From Rutidosis leptorrhynchoides (lineage: Eukaryota; Streptophyta; Magnoliopsida; Asterales; Asteraceae), in assembly GCF_046630445.1 (NCBI RefSeq), contig NC_092341.1, positions 33,808,501 through 33,872,500 of the forward strand: a DNA stretch of 64,000 nucleotides, in the 5' to 3' direction. The notes under the pieces are model-generated. The model ran no database searches. It worked only from the letters and a program-made list of their open reading frames with translations, and was not told the DNA's origin. Positions 23,296 to 38,646 of this stretch are shown here, piece after piece. Numbering within the stretch: position 1 is the stretch's first letter; the number at the start of each line of letters is the position of its first letter. The position numbers were made by a program, and so were the translations under genes.

Positions 23296-24752
23296 TTAGA
23301 GGCTTTAAAAGAAGAAAATGAAAAAGGCGAAATGAGCAGAGGGTTAGAAAAACAGCTTGAAGTAAAAGCCGATGGAACCCTGTATTTTGCTGATAGGATA
23401 TGGGTACCAAAACATGGTAAACGAGGTACTCAATTCACCCAGGAAACGGGAAAATGTACCACGATCTCAAGAAGTTTTATTGGTGGCCTAATATGAAGAC
23501 AGAAATTGCTACTTATGTAAGCAAATGTTTGACGTGTGCAAAGGTCAAAGCTGAGCACCAAAAGCCTTCAGGATTACTGCAACAACCAGAAATTCCGCAG
23601 TGGAAATGGGAAAGAATAACTATGGATTTCATTACGAAATTGCCAAGGACTGCAAGTAGTCATGATACTATTTGGGTGATAGTTGATCGTCTAACTAAAT
23701 CAACTCACTTTCTACCAATAAAGGAGACAGACAGTATGGAGAAATTAGCACGCCTATATTTGAAGGAAGTAGTTTCCAGGCATGGTGTACCCATCTCTAT
23801 CATATCTGATCGCGACACCCGATTCACATCACGTTTCTGGCAGTCATTACAAAAAGCATTGGGAACTCGATTAGATATGAGCACCGCTTATCACCCACAG
23901 ACAGATGGTCAAAGTGAAAGAACAATACAAACATTGGAAGACATGTTACGGGCATGCGTGATTGACTTTGGAACCAGTTGGGATCGACACTTACCGTTGG
24001 CAGAATTTTCATACAATAACAGCTATCATACGAGCATCAACGCAGCGCCATTTGAAGCACTTTACGGTAGAAAGTGCAGATCTCCTATCTGTTGGAGCGA
24101 AGTAGGAGAAAGACAACTTACTGGACCAGAAATTATTCATGAAACCACCGAAAAGATCATTCAAATACAACAGCGATTGAAAACGGCCATGAGTCGCCAA
24201 AAGAGTTATGCTGATGTAAGAAGAAAACCGCTAGAATTTCAAGTGGGCGACAAAGTCATGTTGAAAGTGTCACCCTGGAAAGGCGTTGTACGATTCGGTA
24301 AACGAGGAAAGCTAAGTCCTAGGTACGTAGGACCCTTTGAAATTACCGAAAGAATTGGAACAGTTGCTTATCGATTAAAGCTACCGCAAGAACTTAGTAG
24401 TGTTCACAACACATTTCACGTGTCAAATTTGAAGAAATGTTTAGCTGAAGAGGATGTCGTAATTCCTCTTGACGAAATACGAATCAATGATAAAATTCAT
24501 TTTATCGAAGAACCTGTTGAAATCATGGACCGTGAGGTCAAACAATTAAAACAAAGCAAAATACCGATAGTTAGAGTTCGTTGGAACGCAAGACGAGGAC
24601 CCGAGTTTACTTGGGAACGTGAAGATCAAATGAAGCAAAAGTATCCACATTTGTTCACTGATATCGCTCATGAAACAGGTACTACTCAAAATTTCGGGAC
24701 GAAATTTTCTTTAACGGGGAGGTACTGTGATGACCCGAAAAATTTCGACTAA
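23296..24752 (+). pseudogene. Chromovirus pol, 3' part (integrase and chromodomain-like end)
   Basis: This continues the 5037-8035 polyprotein. After about 120 bases a deletion near 23418 removes roughly 14 codons and shifts the frame. It takes out the first His region of the HHCC finger. From the ATG at 23454 a 432-residue frame stays open. It has CLTCAKVK (finger cysteines), DFITKLP and ISDRDTRF (catalytic Asp), QTDGQSERT (catalytic Glu), the GPF-type C-terminal module and an end [14 protein letters not shown] typical of the Tekay-type chromodomain region. The frame runs 27 bases into the 3' LTR. The chromodomain may direct integration to particular chromatin. The integrase is probably inactive. 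Confidence 0.93.
24689..24725 (+). promoter_or_regulatory. PPT-adjacent hairpin and PPT of chromovirus
   Basis: A perfect 8-bp stem AAATTTCG/CGAAATTT with loop GGA (24689-24707), then TTAACGGGGAGGTAC (24711-24725), then the LTR. Confidence 0.75.
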
Positions 24753-24928
24753 TTTAAACTAATTCTCTATACGATTTATTATTTTGGCACGTTAAACAAA
24801 ATCTGTTAGATTGAGTCTCAAAATTTTAGAACTGTTTCATATATACAATTACCTTTGACTACTCTCAACGATTCATGAACAATTATATGTATGTATATAT
24901 ATATATATGTACAAGTAAAAACGACTTT

Positions 24929-25046
24929 CCTACAGTAAAACCCTAGTTGCTACAGTAAAAATTACTTTGCTACAGTATAACACTATTTGCTACAGTAAAA
25001 CACTATTTGCTACAGTGAAACCGTATTTTGCTACAGTGCTACAGTA
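24929..25046 (+). repeat. 20-bp-period GCTACAGTAAAA tandem array in LTR promoter
   Basis: TACAGT occurs at 24931, 24951, 24971, 24991 and 25011 with an exact 20-bp period, then at 25032 and 25040. One more copy follows the dyad at 25146. It lies directly upstream of the palindromic dyad and TATA box, so it may be enhancer-like. Confidence 0.9.
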
Positions 25047-25095
25047 AAACACTATTTGATGTCGACGAACTAGCAAACAAAAACGAAAAAGGCAG

Positions 25096-25144
25096 CCATG
25101 CGATCGCATGGCAAAAACACTGAAAACTCATGCGATCGCATGAG
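25096..25144. promoter_or_regulatory. GCGATCGC palindromic dyad in chromovirus 3' LTR
   Basis: CCATGCGATCGCATGG (25096-25111) and CTCATGCGATCGCATGAG (25127-25144) are both perfect palindromes, with centres 32 bp apart. TATAAATA (25166-25173) begins 21 bp later. Confidence 0.8.
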
Positions 25145-26243
25145 CTACAGTAAATCGAAAAGTAATATAAATACGCAGTTTGTTCGACGAAATTTTTTCA
25201 TATTTATCTCTCAATATTTAAATTTATATTATAATTTTAATTTTAAATTTAAGTTTAATAATAATAAGGTATATACGAGGGTGTTTTTAATTCGGGTTTC
25301 AAACCGCTTTAAGCTAAGGAAATATTGGGTATTATTCGGGGTATTGTTCTTGAATCCAAGGCCAACCATGCAGTCGTCTACCATCATTACGTCTACGCAA
25401 TTTGCCTACAATATTGAATCGCAATATTGAACTGTGAGTTATAGTCTCTTTTTTTAAATACTTTAAATATTTTTGGGCTGAGAATACATGCAATTTATTT
25501 TAAACGCGATAAGACACAAGTACATACTAAATTCTACACTGAGTTAAACCGGAAATCCCTTAACTTTGGTAACTAGTAGCTGCCAGTACATAGGATATGG
25601 ACTGGTGGGCGCGAATAATTGTATATGGATCCATAGGGCTTGACATCCCCGTCCGAGCTAGAGCGCTAGCCTTTTAACGGACGTATGTTATTTGAGTTTA
25701 AGATACGTTGGTTTGCGTGTATTAAAACGAATGGGGTAATTATCACTATAGCGTTAAGTTTAGTTACCAGGGTGCTCTGTTATGTAGAATCTATTGATAA
25801 ACTTTTGATGAAATCTTGTGGTCTATCTTTATACATGTTTATGACTCGAGCAATTAAACCTATAACTCACCAACATTCGTGTTGACTTTTTAGCATGTTT
25901 TATTCTCAGGTCCTTAGAATGCTTCCGCTGTGATGTGCTTGTTGCCTGCATGGAGTCTCTCATGCTTTGTACAAAGTTTATTGCATTCAAAATAAAACTG
26001 TGTTGTGTAATAAATAATTGGACTGTGATGTCAACCTGTAAATTAAAGACTTATGTATTTCGGGGTTTTGCTTATACCTAAGCACTCGCCCACATGTTTA
26101 TAACTTTCTATGTTTAGAAAGTCACTTATTTTAATGAATGCAATATTTTATCAAAACGTATCATATAGAGGTCAAAACCTCACTGTGGAATCAATGATTA
26201 ACGTGCCGCGTCAATAGCGATTTTGACGGGTCGTTACAGCGTT

Positions 26244-27080
26244 TAACAAAATGTTCTTAAAAATTGTAATTGCAAAAATGACCCATTAACACGTATCACA
26301 CATGAAAGTTGGTGTATGATGTGTGTTTACGAGATAATGACCGAAACAAGCATTTTTCCTCGCGAACACGACCATGCACCGCACACGGTGCATGGTGGTT
26401 GATGCACGATGCTTGTTGGGGAAGAAACCGTATTTTTTGACTCGTAGCTCCGATTTAGTCACCGTTTTTTTGAAATTGTGTAATTCTCGAGATCTATCCT
26501 TTGGAACGCTTCTAAAGTGATAATTTTTTTTTTTTTGAAATTAGACATGATATGCAGATGCGTTTTTTTTTTCCAATTAACCTACAAAATGTTCGATTAG
26601 CGAAATGTGACGTTTACTCAGATTGATTGAGGAGTATCGTGTACTAGTCAAGATTGGTGATATATTTAACGGATCACAAATTAAATTGTTCTATAGCAAG
26701 TAATGAGCAATCAAAGTATGTTAAAAAGTCAAAATCAACGAAAACATTAAAATTGAAGGTCTTCGAGGTCGAATTTCGAAAAAATTGGGCCTAAAGTTTA
26801 TCAACAGATAGATCTCGAAAGCATCCGCGATTTCAAAAAAAATGGTGACTAAATCAGAGCCACGAGTCAAAAGATACGGTCATACAAAGTTTTCCCAAAT
26901 AAGCACCAAGCATCATGGGTGGTGCGTGGTGCGTGTTCGCGAGCAAAAATGCATATCGCGGTCATTTTCTCGTAAACACACATCATGGACCAAGTTAGAC
27001 GCATCATGCGTGGTGCGTGATGCGTGATCATGGGTATTTTTGAAATTACAGTTTTAAGAATATTATGTCAAACACTTTTG
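26244..27080. mobile_element. Foldback element with long (about 270 bp) inverted arms
   Basis: The left arm (about 26244-26520) is roughly the reverse complement of the right arm (about 26785-27080), with a loop of about 260 bp. The outer ends read about GTTTAACAAAATGTTCTTAAA and its inverted counterpart. The loop holds no ORF. The left end abuts the chromovirus 3' LTR, so the element was probably cut there or the LTR element inserted at its edge. It could be a Mutator-like MITE. The open frame at 26842 is a by-product. Confidence 0.65.
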
Positions 27081-27159
27081 AAAATGAGGGAATTTGGACT
27101 AATTTTCTACTCTATTCATTGGATCAATGGACCATAACCTTAGAAAAAGGCTTACACAT

Positions 27160-27173
27160 TCTCATTGTTGTTG
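27160..27173. other. SINE target-site duplication, left
   Basis: TCTCATTGTTGTTG is repeated exactly at 51053-51066 after the poly(A) tail. Confidence 0.85.
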
Positions 27174-27298
27174 TTATGAAGTTGTGATGTGGTCCATCGG
27201 TTGGTGGCCTGCCTCCTTTAGGGGAGGACAGGAGTTTGACCCCTGTTGACTACATATTAATCCACAATTTCATCCCTCCCTTGAAGTTCCACCCATGA
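27174..27298 (+). mobile_element. SINE, 5' part (interrupted by LTR element)
   Basis: A tRNA-like head: A-box-like TGGTCCATCGGTTGG (27190-27204) and B-box-like AGTTTGACCCC (27233-27243) are an internal Pol III promoter. The body continues at 50883-51052 and ends in poly(A). The total is about 295 bp without the inserted element. A second copy of the 3' body lies inverted at about 52465-52650. It is non-autonomous and would depend on a LINE reverse transcriptase. Confidence 0.75.
27294..27298. other. Target-site duplication (CATGA), left
   Basis: CATGA flanks the outer LTR element here and at 50878-50882. Confidence 0.9.
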
Positions 27299-28012
27299 TG
27301 CGACAAGCCGGAAATTTCCGACCAAAATTAAACTTTAATCTTTATATATTCCCGACTCGATAAGCAAAGTTGTAAGTTGAATCTCAAAGATTTTTTTTTA
27401 AACTGTGTTCATACATTCATTTAAACCTCGACCAAGTTTCTATGATTCACGAACCATTATATGAACAAATCTGATTATATATGTATATGTGTATATATTA
27501 ATATTTATATATTAATATTTGAAAACATTAACAAATATTAGACGTATAATACTTTACATGAACGTTGTTGTTTTAAAATATATTTAAAATAATTATCGAC
27601 GGAATTAAAAGATAATATTAAATGATTGAATTATTAGATACATTGAATTACGATTACGAGTCTCTGTTAAGAGGTCCACTTTGAATTAGAAAACCTTTTT
27701 TTTTTAACGGTATCCGGAATATTTGGTAAAAGTGATTTACAAAAGTGTCATTAACGAGAGTTAGTCAAAAGTTAGTAATCATTTCTGTTTAAATTCCAAA
27801 AGTGTACTCTACTTTGATTAACTAGTGTCCCTTAAAAAATCAACCATTTAGTTTTTCATATTAAAAATATTGTTTGATAGAATAACTACTAATATTTAAA
27901 AAGAGTTAAATTATATAAAACGAACTTTGAAATATGATTGGTTTTGAAAGATTAAATATTATATCATTAGATAAATATTTCGAACATATATATTATGTAC
28001 AAATTTACAATT

Positions 28013-28015
<3 letters not shown>

Positions 28016-28105
<90 letters not shown>
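28016..28105. repeat. (TA)n in LARD 5' LTR
   Basis: About 90 bases; the matching tract in the 3' LTR (47405-47484) is about 80 bases. Confidence 0.95.
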
Positions 28106-28108
<3 letters not shown>

Positions 28109-28528
28109 CCTAGTCAGAAAACGTCCTGATTTAAAATAAAACATTTTGACAAACAACGAGCCACTGATTTATAGAAGCAAATGACCACAACGCTCAATTT
28201 TATAAAGTTACATTTTTATAAGGTAATTTATTGATGAGTAAGTTAATTTATTTATAAGGGTACACGTCGCGTAACGTAAAAGGCTAGTTTTCTAAACGTG
28301 CGAAAGTGCGCTCGAAAAACCGAAAGTGGTACATGAGTCGAGTGACAACGTACGATTCATTTTAGTAAAAATTACATTTTTACTACGCACGTAAATATAA
28401 TATAATATTTAATTAATTCTAAAGATTAAATATATTATATATTAAAATATATATAACTATATGCATCATATGTTAAATGAAAGTGTCGGCAGCCAAATTG
28501 AACGTGCATATGAGCTGGAAACATGTCT

Positions 28529-28575
28529 CATGCGATCGCATGGGCACTCCACACACCCACCATGCGATCGCATGG
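28529..28575. promoter_or_regulatory. GCGATCGC palindromic dyad in LARD 5' LTR
   Basis: CATGCGATCGCATG (28529-28542) and CCATGCGATCGCATGG (28560-28575) have centres 32 bp apart. A TATA sequence starts at 28599. Confidence 0.8.
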
Positions 28576-29417
28576 TAAGGGTTGGTGGCTAACATCCTTA
28601 TACCTGAATTCGTTTCATTCTTTCATTCATTTTTTTTCTTTCATATTCATATTACGGAGTATTACTCATATTAATAATAATTGTTATTATTATTATTATT
28701 AATAGTAAAGATTATTATTATTAATCCAAATATTATTATTAGTAGTATTAGTAATATTATTAATAGTATACATAAAATACTACGAGGAGGGTACACGCGA
28801 GTTATTTTAAAAATGAGTTTTTATGAGTGGGATAGGACTAAGGAAATTATGGGTTATAACTATGGAGGTTATGGGTATAGATCGTGGGTATGCTCATGAG
28901 GTCAATTGGGTATTTATCGTCTCCGTTGCGTTTACGTACCTTTCCTGCAATATTGAATCTCTATATTGATACGTAAGCACTCGTAAATTAATTTTTACAT
29001 ACTAATAGTGTATCCCTGACTAGTGCTCGAGAATATAGGATTATGCATGCTTGTATTTTTGATATTTCCCTTAGATAGGTTATGTTAAATCTTGAATTAG
29101 TTACATATGCGGTTGAGATAAGGTATAAGATATGCATGTCGTTGGAAAGCTAGCGAAAAATTAAGAACTTTTCATTTAGATATCGAATGGTTTCGATGAA
29201 CGCATTAGAAATTATAGTCAAATGAATTTTAGTATTATTGTTAAAATGATTATTATTACTATCGTCGTTTTTATCGTCGTTCTAGTTTTATCTTATTATT
29301 ATCATTATTATTATCTTTATCAATAAAAGGGATTTATCATTAAAAATTATTATTTTTTATTATTACTATCGTTATTATCGTTAAAGTTATAATTAGTATA
29401 ATTATTATTATTATCCA

Positions 29418-29469
<52 letters not shown>

Positions 29470-31431
29470 GTATTAGTATTATTATTATTATTATCATTAT
29501 TAATATATATATCATTATTTAAAAATGGTTATTGTTATTGTTATTATTATTATTATTATTATTATATTATCATTAAGATAATTATTAGTATTATCGTTAA
29601 TAATGTTATAGTAACTATCATTATTAATATTATTGTAATTAAAACAAATATTTGTAACACCTAATTATTTTGATTACTATTATTATCATTATTATGAACA
29701 CGATATAAAAGACGATTAAAAACTATTAAACGAAACGATTAGGAAATAATAAGTAAGAGTATCATGATGAAATTAAAATATTATAAGATATTGATTTAGA
29801 TAAAATTATCGTTCTTATTATTTTATCATTACTATTATTATTAAAAGTATCGTTAGTATTAAAACTATCATTTTAATAAAAATTATCATTTTAATAGAAA
29901 TGTCATTGTTATTATAAAATATCATTATTATTATCATTTTAAATAGAATTATTATTTTAAAGATAATATTAAAAAGTATCGTAAATATTAAAGTTATCAT
30001 AATTAGAATTATCGTTTATTCATAATATCACTTTTAGTAAATATAAATATTGATATTTTTATTAATAGAATAATAAAAATTATTATTTCAAAATAATACA
30101 AGTTTTGCTTATTATTATTATCAATGTTATTTTATCAAATAAATATGTAATACAAAGATATTTTACTACGTGTAATATAATTACGTTAATACTACCTATC
30201 ATATTATATTAAATGAACTTTATAAATTTTATTACTTAAGATATATAAAAGTATATTTTTATTATATAAATTTTAATAATAAATGAATTATATTATTTAC
30301 TCTATTAAAATCTTTTAAAAATATTTAAAAATATAAAACGACGATATTCAAGTTATATGTTATCATGTATGGATTTTGGAAATCATTTTGGGTCAAATTG
30401 ACTTTTATTGACTATTGCATATTAGTCTCGAGCATTAGGATTGTGGTACACTTTGACCTGACTTAAATTGTTAGACAAATTTTGACCAACATATATATAT
30501 AAATATAATTAATTTAGGTTCGTGAATCCGAGGCCAACCTTGCACTTGTTCAATGAAGTTATATGTATTTTTACTACGAAATACAGTATGGTGAGTTTCA
30601 TTTGCCTTTTTACCCTTTTTATTTTTGGGCTAAGAATACATGCGCAATTTTTATAAATGTTTTACGAAATAGACACAAGTAATCGAAACTACATTATATG
30701 GTTGAATGATCAAAGTCGAATATGCCCCTTTTTGCTTGGTAGCCTAAGAATTAGGGAACATCACTAATTTTGAGAATTAGTGCACGCCTAATTGACGCGA
30801 ATCCTAAAGATAGATCTATTGGGCCTAACGAACCCCATCCAAAGTACCGGATGCTTTAGTACTTCGATGTTGTTTTATCATGTCCGAAGGATTTCCCGGA
30901 ATGATAGGGGATATTCTTATATTCATCTTGTTAATGTCGGTTACCAGGTGTTCACCATATGAATTATTTTTGTCTCTATGCATGGGACGTATATTTATGA
31001 GAACTGGAAATGAAATTCTTGTGGTCTATTAAAATGATGAAAATGAATGATTATGATAAACTAATGAACTCACCAACCTTTTGGTTGATACTTTAAAGCA
31101 TGTTTATTCTCAGGTGTTAAAGAAATCTTCCGCTGTGCATTTGCTCATTTTAAAGATATTACTTGGAGTCATTCATGGCATATTTCAAAAGACGTTGCAT
31201 TCAAGTCGTTGAGTTCAATAGAGATTATTATTAAGTAAATGATAGATTAGGTCATTTATAGTTGGATATTATGAAATGGTATGCATGCCTGTCAATTTTC
31301 GATGTAAAGAAAGTTTATCTTTTAAAAACGAATGCAATGTCTGAAAAATGTATCATATAGAGGTCAAATACCTCGCGATGTAATCAACTATTGAGAATCG
31401 TTTATAATGTATATGAATGGGTCCTTTCAGT

Positions 31432-31449
31432 TGGTATCAGAGCGGTGGT
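31432..31449 (+). other. Primer-binding site (tRNA-Met type) of outer LARD
   Basis: TGGTATCAGAGCGGTGGT begins two bases after the LTR. TGGTATCAGAGC is the usual start of the initiator-tRNA-Met PBS in plant LTR elements. Confidence 0.9.
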
Positions 31450-31861
31450 CTTAGTGAACCAGGTCTGCATTAGTGTGTCTAACTGATAAGTCGTTAGGAT
31501 GCATTAGTGAGTCTGGACTTCGACTGTGTCTGCATGTCAAAAGTTTTGCTTATCATTTCTAGTCGAAAATCATCTGCTTATCATCCTTAGAAAATTACAT
31601 GCTTATCATTATTAGTCTAAACACGTCTTGCTACATTAATTGCATGAGTAGTGTATGGACAAAATTCATATCTTAGCGTATCTGCTAAATCATATCTTAT
31701 CGTATCTGTTACTTTAGACTTTGCCTGATATATTCCGTAAATTCCTCCGTAATTTACGAAATATTTTGCTCTACATATATAGATATTCTATGTAATTAGA
31801 ATACCATCCGATAGCCGGAAGATCATTTCATATCAAAAAATCCTTTATCCAATCATACGAA

Positions 31862-32299
31862 ATGGAATTCATCGTTAGTTCAAGTCACTCGGATTCCGAA
31901 ATGGAATCTCACTCAAGCTCCGAAAGCAGTGTGACCGGAATGGATCAACCAATCAGTCATCACCTATTCTGGATGAATTGGGGATGGGTTCGTAGCCTCC
32001 TCAATCATTGGAGACAAGAAGAAGGCGATCCTTTCCATCCACCACATTGCCCTCTTGACGAATAACCTGAAGCACTTACCGGTGAACCTGTCCAAAACAC
32101 CATTTTCTCTCTCATTTCCAGAGTATCTCGTCACGATTATATACTACATCAAATTCTAGATTTTATTTATCCGTTCGTCCGAACCGACAATCAACCCGGT
32201 GTAATAGAAGAAGTCAACGAGCTTCGCGCTCGGGTAGTGGCTTTGGAGAATATGGTACAAAGATTAAAAACACCATCAGCAGCATCAGTAGCATAACCA
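31862..32299 (+). pseudogene. Unknown LARD ORF (acidic head, coiled-coil tail), one internal stop
   Basis: The ATG at 31862 gives 67 residues to a TAA at 32063. The same frame then stays open to about 32299. The head is Ser/Asp/Glu-rich. The middle contains GEPVQNTIFSLISRV and a helical tail with heptad-like Leu/Val spacing (VIEEVNELRARVVALE). The minus-strand element carries a homologous remnant with GEPVRDTIFSLISRV, so this was once a protein. It is not gag, RT or integrase as I know them. It sits where autonomous relatives have the acidic upstream ORF. Confidence 0.55.
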
Positions 32300-33370
32300 G
32301 TACCACCATCATCAACGCCAACAGTACGATTACCACCTCCAACCACAGCTGCGTCATAACCCTCAACTTCACAATCTGTCCCACGAGCATCAACGTCATA
32401 CGCACCATAGATACCAAGGAATACCAACAACAATAACTGATGAAGTATTAATTCATAACTTCATTGGAGAAACATTCCGCAGAGATTATGTAATCTCTGA
32501 AGTCTTAGAGATTATCTAATCTAGCCCTAAGCATAAAGCAGTTAAGCAAACCGAAATGATAGAAGGAAGAGTAGAAACCCTGACAAAAATAGTGTGTGAT
32601 TAACCAGCTAAACTTGTTTTACCAACAGCATCATCAGTACCGTCAGCGTCGCCAGCATCGTCAGTGCAGTCAGCATCAGAATCAACAACATCTATAACAT
32701 CACAAACTCCGTCAATTCAAGAATCACTGTGGACATCATTACGAATCAATAACGCGTATATTGTATTAGCGAGTTATGAAGAATTAACTCATTCCCTCTG
32801 AAGAAATTATATGTATATTTTACATATATTTTTTTTGAAAAAAAATAAAAAAATAAAAAAAAATAAAAAAATCTTTCCGTGCTAAGCTATTGTGTATGAA
32901 TCTTAACTACTTGGTTAATTCATATTACAAATATGCAATAATGTACGTTTTTCGCCCGCAACTTAACCAGCGTTAACTACAATCTCTGTCTCAATTCAAC
33001 AAATTCCAATTCATAATAAATCAAGTATATATTTGATTTTACACTTTCATCATCGATGTACCCGAAACTTTTCAGATAACATCATTCGTACTTTTCGAAG
33101 TTCACAAGAATTTAACGAAAACCAACATCACGCCTCAACAAATAACGAAGTATTGATTCATAATTTCAATATTATTGAAGAAACACTTATGTAATCTCTA
33201 AAGCCTTCAAGGGATTATTCAATTCTAGTTCCAACCGTAAATCGAATGAGTTTAATTTAGTATTAACTCATTAAAATCTATGTTACATCTGAGGAGAATA
33301 TATACATATATATTTTCATAAAGACTGTAATAAAATTCTTATGTACAAAATATTAATTGTGAAAAAAATT

Positions 33371-33491
<121 letters not shown>

Positions 33492-34796
33492 CAATTAATA
33501 TGTTACATTCTTCGAATCAGATTAAGCAAATTATCAACTATACTTTCTACTTTCACAATAATATACATTCTTTCATAGAAATCAAAACAACCATACTCAT
33601 TCAAACCCAATTACATATTTTGATTTTGAAACCTCAGAATTCAATTCGAGATATAACCGGTACCATCATTTTTTGATTCCTACATCTTTCAAAGCTATAC
33701 TTTGACTTCAAAACTGTGTTAGAACATCAAATGTATATTAACGATTACAATCTGTGTTCAAACCCTTTGAAAATTTCTCAAGACACTTCAAGTAATGAGC
33801 AATCGAGATGATGATCCAACCACATATTACCCACAGTTATGTAATTAAAAAGCTCTCGAAACCAAAGTCATAATTCAACACATATCTGTGTCAGATCCTT
33901 TGGCATTTATTAGCAAAAATAACTTTGCAATTCCTTTTTCAAAGTAGCAAATTCTATCACAGCTCCAGCAAGACAACTTCGATTTTTCATTCGGAGTAGC
34001 CTTATCATAATCTTGATAAATATGTTGCCCTTTCGCCATTGTTACTGGGGAACCTTTCATATCTCACCACATTCGCTGTAAACTTATCAGCAACCGTAAT
34101 GATCTGAGATTTTCAGAAAAATCATTATATTTATCAAAGCCCCATCATTTACTCATTCGCATCTTGTAACGAGAATTGCCATACGAATCATCGAGAATTA
34201 GCAATCAGTATTTTGAAATCTCGCAGCATGTCCACGCCAACAGTTATATGTGTATATATAACGTCTATCTCCTGGACTTACATACTTGAATGTGAAGTTT
34301 CTGAAAAACACCCTAAACTGCGGAATAGTTCTCGAAATTGTTGATGAAGCAGCAAAAACTATAAAACGACCTTAACGGTAAGAAGTTTGATAATAAAGAG
34401 TAGTGTGTTGGCAGAGCTCAGAAAAAGAAAAGAGTTGAAACTGGAAAACGGATTGAGCAAAGTATGAAGGAGGCTGTGGACAAATCACAAAGGCTAAACC
34501 TGCCTTCAAATGATCCAAATGATTCAGTATCTACTGAAGTCATTATCGAATACCTTGCTCCTGACTCTAAACCCTTGCGGACAATATTCTTCATCATCCT
34601 CTGATATTAGAAATTCTAAGATATCATCATATCTTTCATTATAAATATCCTCCATATTTCTGAAGATATTTTCTTAATTTTTCTTATTTGAAATCATTTA
34701 CCTCTTCGCGCTATCTGTATTACATCATAAAAGAAACTATTTTAATTTCTAAATTCTGAAACATTCAAGTTTAAAATAGAAATATTTTGAAGTAGT

Positions 34797-35105
34797 GTTG
34801 GGAACTGAAGCATGAATTAGTATAATATAATGACACTTGATCAACATAATCATATTACAGTAAGTCATGATGAGTTTCTAAATGGAACGTGATGATTCAC
34901 AGATCATAACATCATCATGTGCCATGTTATACGACTCTTGTATTCTATTTAACCTCTAAAATATCAAGAAAATATTTCTTGATGATTCGGCCTTTTCCAA
35001 GGTATTCTGGTAATTTGACAAGTCAAGATCGTGCCATTACAATTTCTTTCCTAGAACATTAACAATGTTCATTCCGAAATTCATATCTGTGAATTCTGGA
35101 CCATT
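34797..35105 (+). repeat. Shared internal module (copy of 1-300)
   Basis: It begins GTTGGGAACTGAAGCATGAA, as does position 1. An inverted, shorter copy is at 39600-39757. The module marks the 3' half of the internal region in three elements. The sequence after it (35106-35711 plus 45903-46500) is unlike the other two elements and may be acquired; I see no gene in it. Confidence 0.85.
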
Positions 35106-35706
35106 ACAAGCGGTGCTTAATCGCAAGAAGAATAAACGAAAGGACAAAACTCCGAAATAGAAATTGGGGTATAAATTGCAGCAAATAAAAGAGAGCATTA
35201 ACTGTGAATGACAATGATTATAGAAGACAGAAGCAGAGACTTTGAAATATAAGGGAAGATATAAAGCCCAACGACAAACCAGAAATTATAAACCATATAT
35301 ATCGATGCATATAGCAATATAAAGACACGAGAGAACTAGAAACACTATAAACCCAAGAGTATAGTAGAAGTAAATAGATTCTTTCGGCGGTAGATGAAAA
35401 AGAAGAATGACCGATATGAATGTTAGAAGTATATCGAGAATCAGAACTGGATGGAGCATATTGATGAATACTTTAAAATATGAGTTGAGGGGGAAAGAAT
35501 AGAAGGTGATGAAACATGACTAGGAACTTAGAAATCAACAGATTTAACTCACACAATGGCGGAATAAGTGAATCAAACCCTCTAGTGAATAGGTTAAGCT
35601 TTTTTGGATTAATTTAGTCAAACCACAACTAAATCAAGTGTGATTAGATCAACACCTAGAGCTATTATTCACCACCTGGGTGATTTGGACTGAGAGAGAA
35701 TCGAAG

Positions 35707-35711
35707 GAGCT
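35707..35711. other. Target-site duplication (GAGCT), left
   Basis: GAGCT flanks the nested minus-strand element and is repeated at 45898-45902. Confidence 0.93.

Positions 35712-38646
<2,935 letters not shown>

Larger units (their letters stand above)
24726..26238 (+). mobile_element. 3' LTR of the chromovirus (1513 bp)
   Basis: It starts TGTGATGACCCG and ends CGGGTCGTTACA, imperfect inverted termini. It holds a 20-bp-period CTACAGT array (24929-25046), a palindromic dyad (25096-25144) and a TATA box (25166-25173). It is less than half the length of the 466-4080 LTR and shares only scattered family motifs with it. Hence the two ends of this element are mismatched. Confidence 0.85.
27299..31429 (+). 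repeat. 5' LTR of outer LARD
   Basis: Starts TGCGACAAGCCGG (3' LTR: TGTGACAACCCGG), ends GGGTCCTTTCA. It contains a TA microsatellite (28016-28105), a palindromic dyad (28529-28575), a TATA-like box (28599), and ATT/TTA-rich tracts (28681-28770, 29220-29600). Confidence 0.92.

Noticed and set aside
25096..25111. GCGATCGC as a cloning-linker (AsiSI/SgfI) artefact
   Set aside because: The palindrome extends to 14-18 bp, occurs in pairs at 32-bp spacing in four LTRs, and sits within continuous element sequence.
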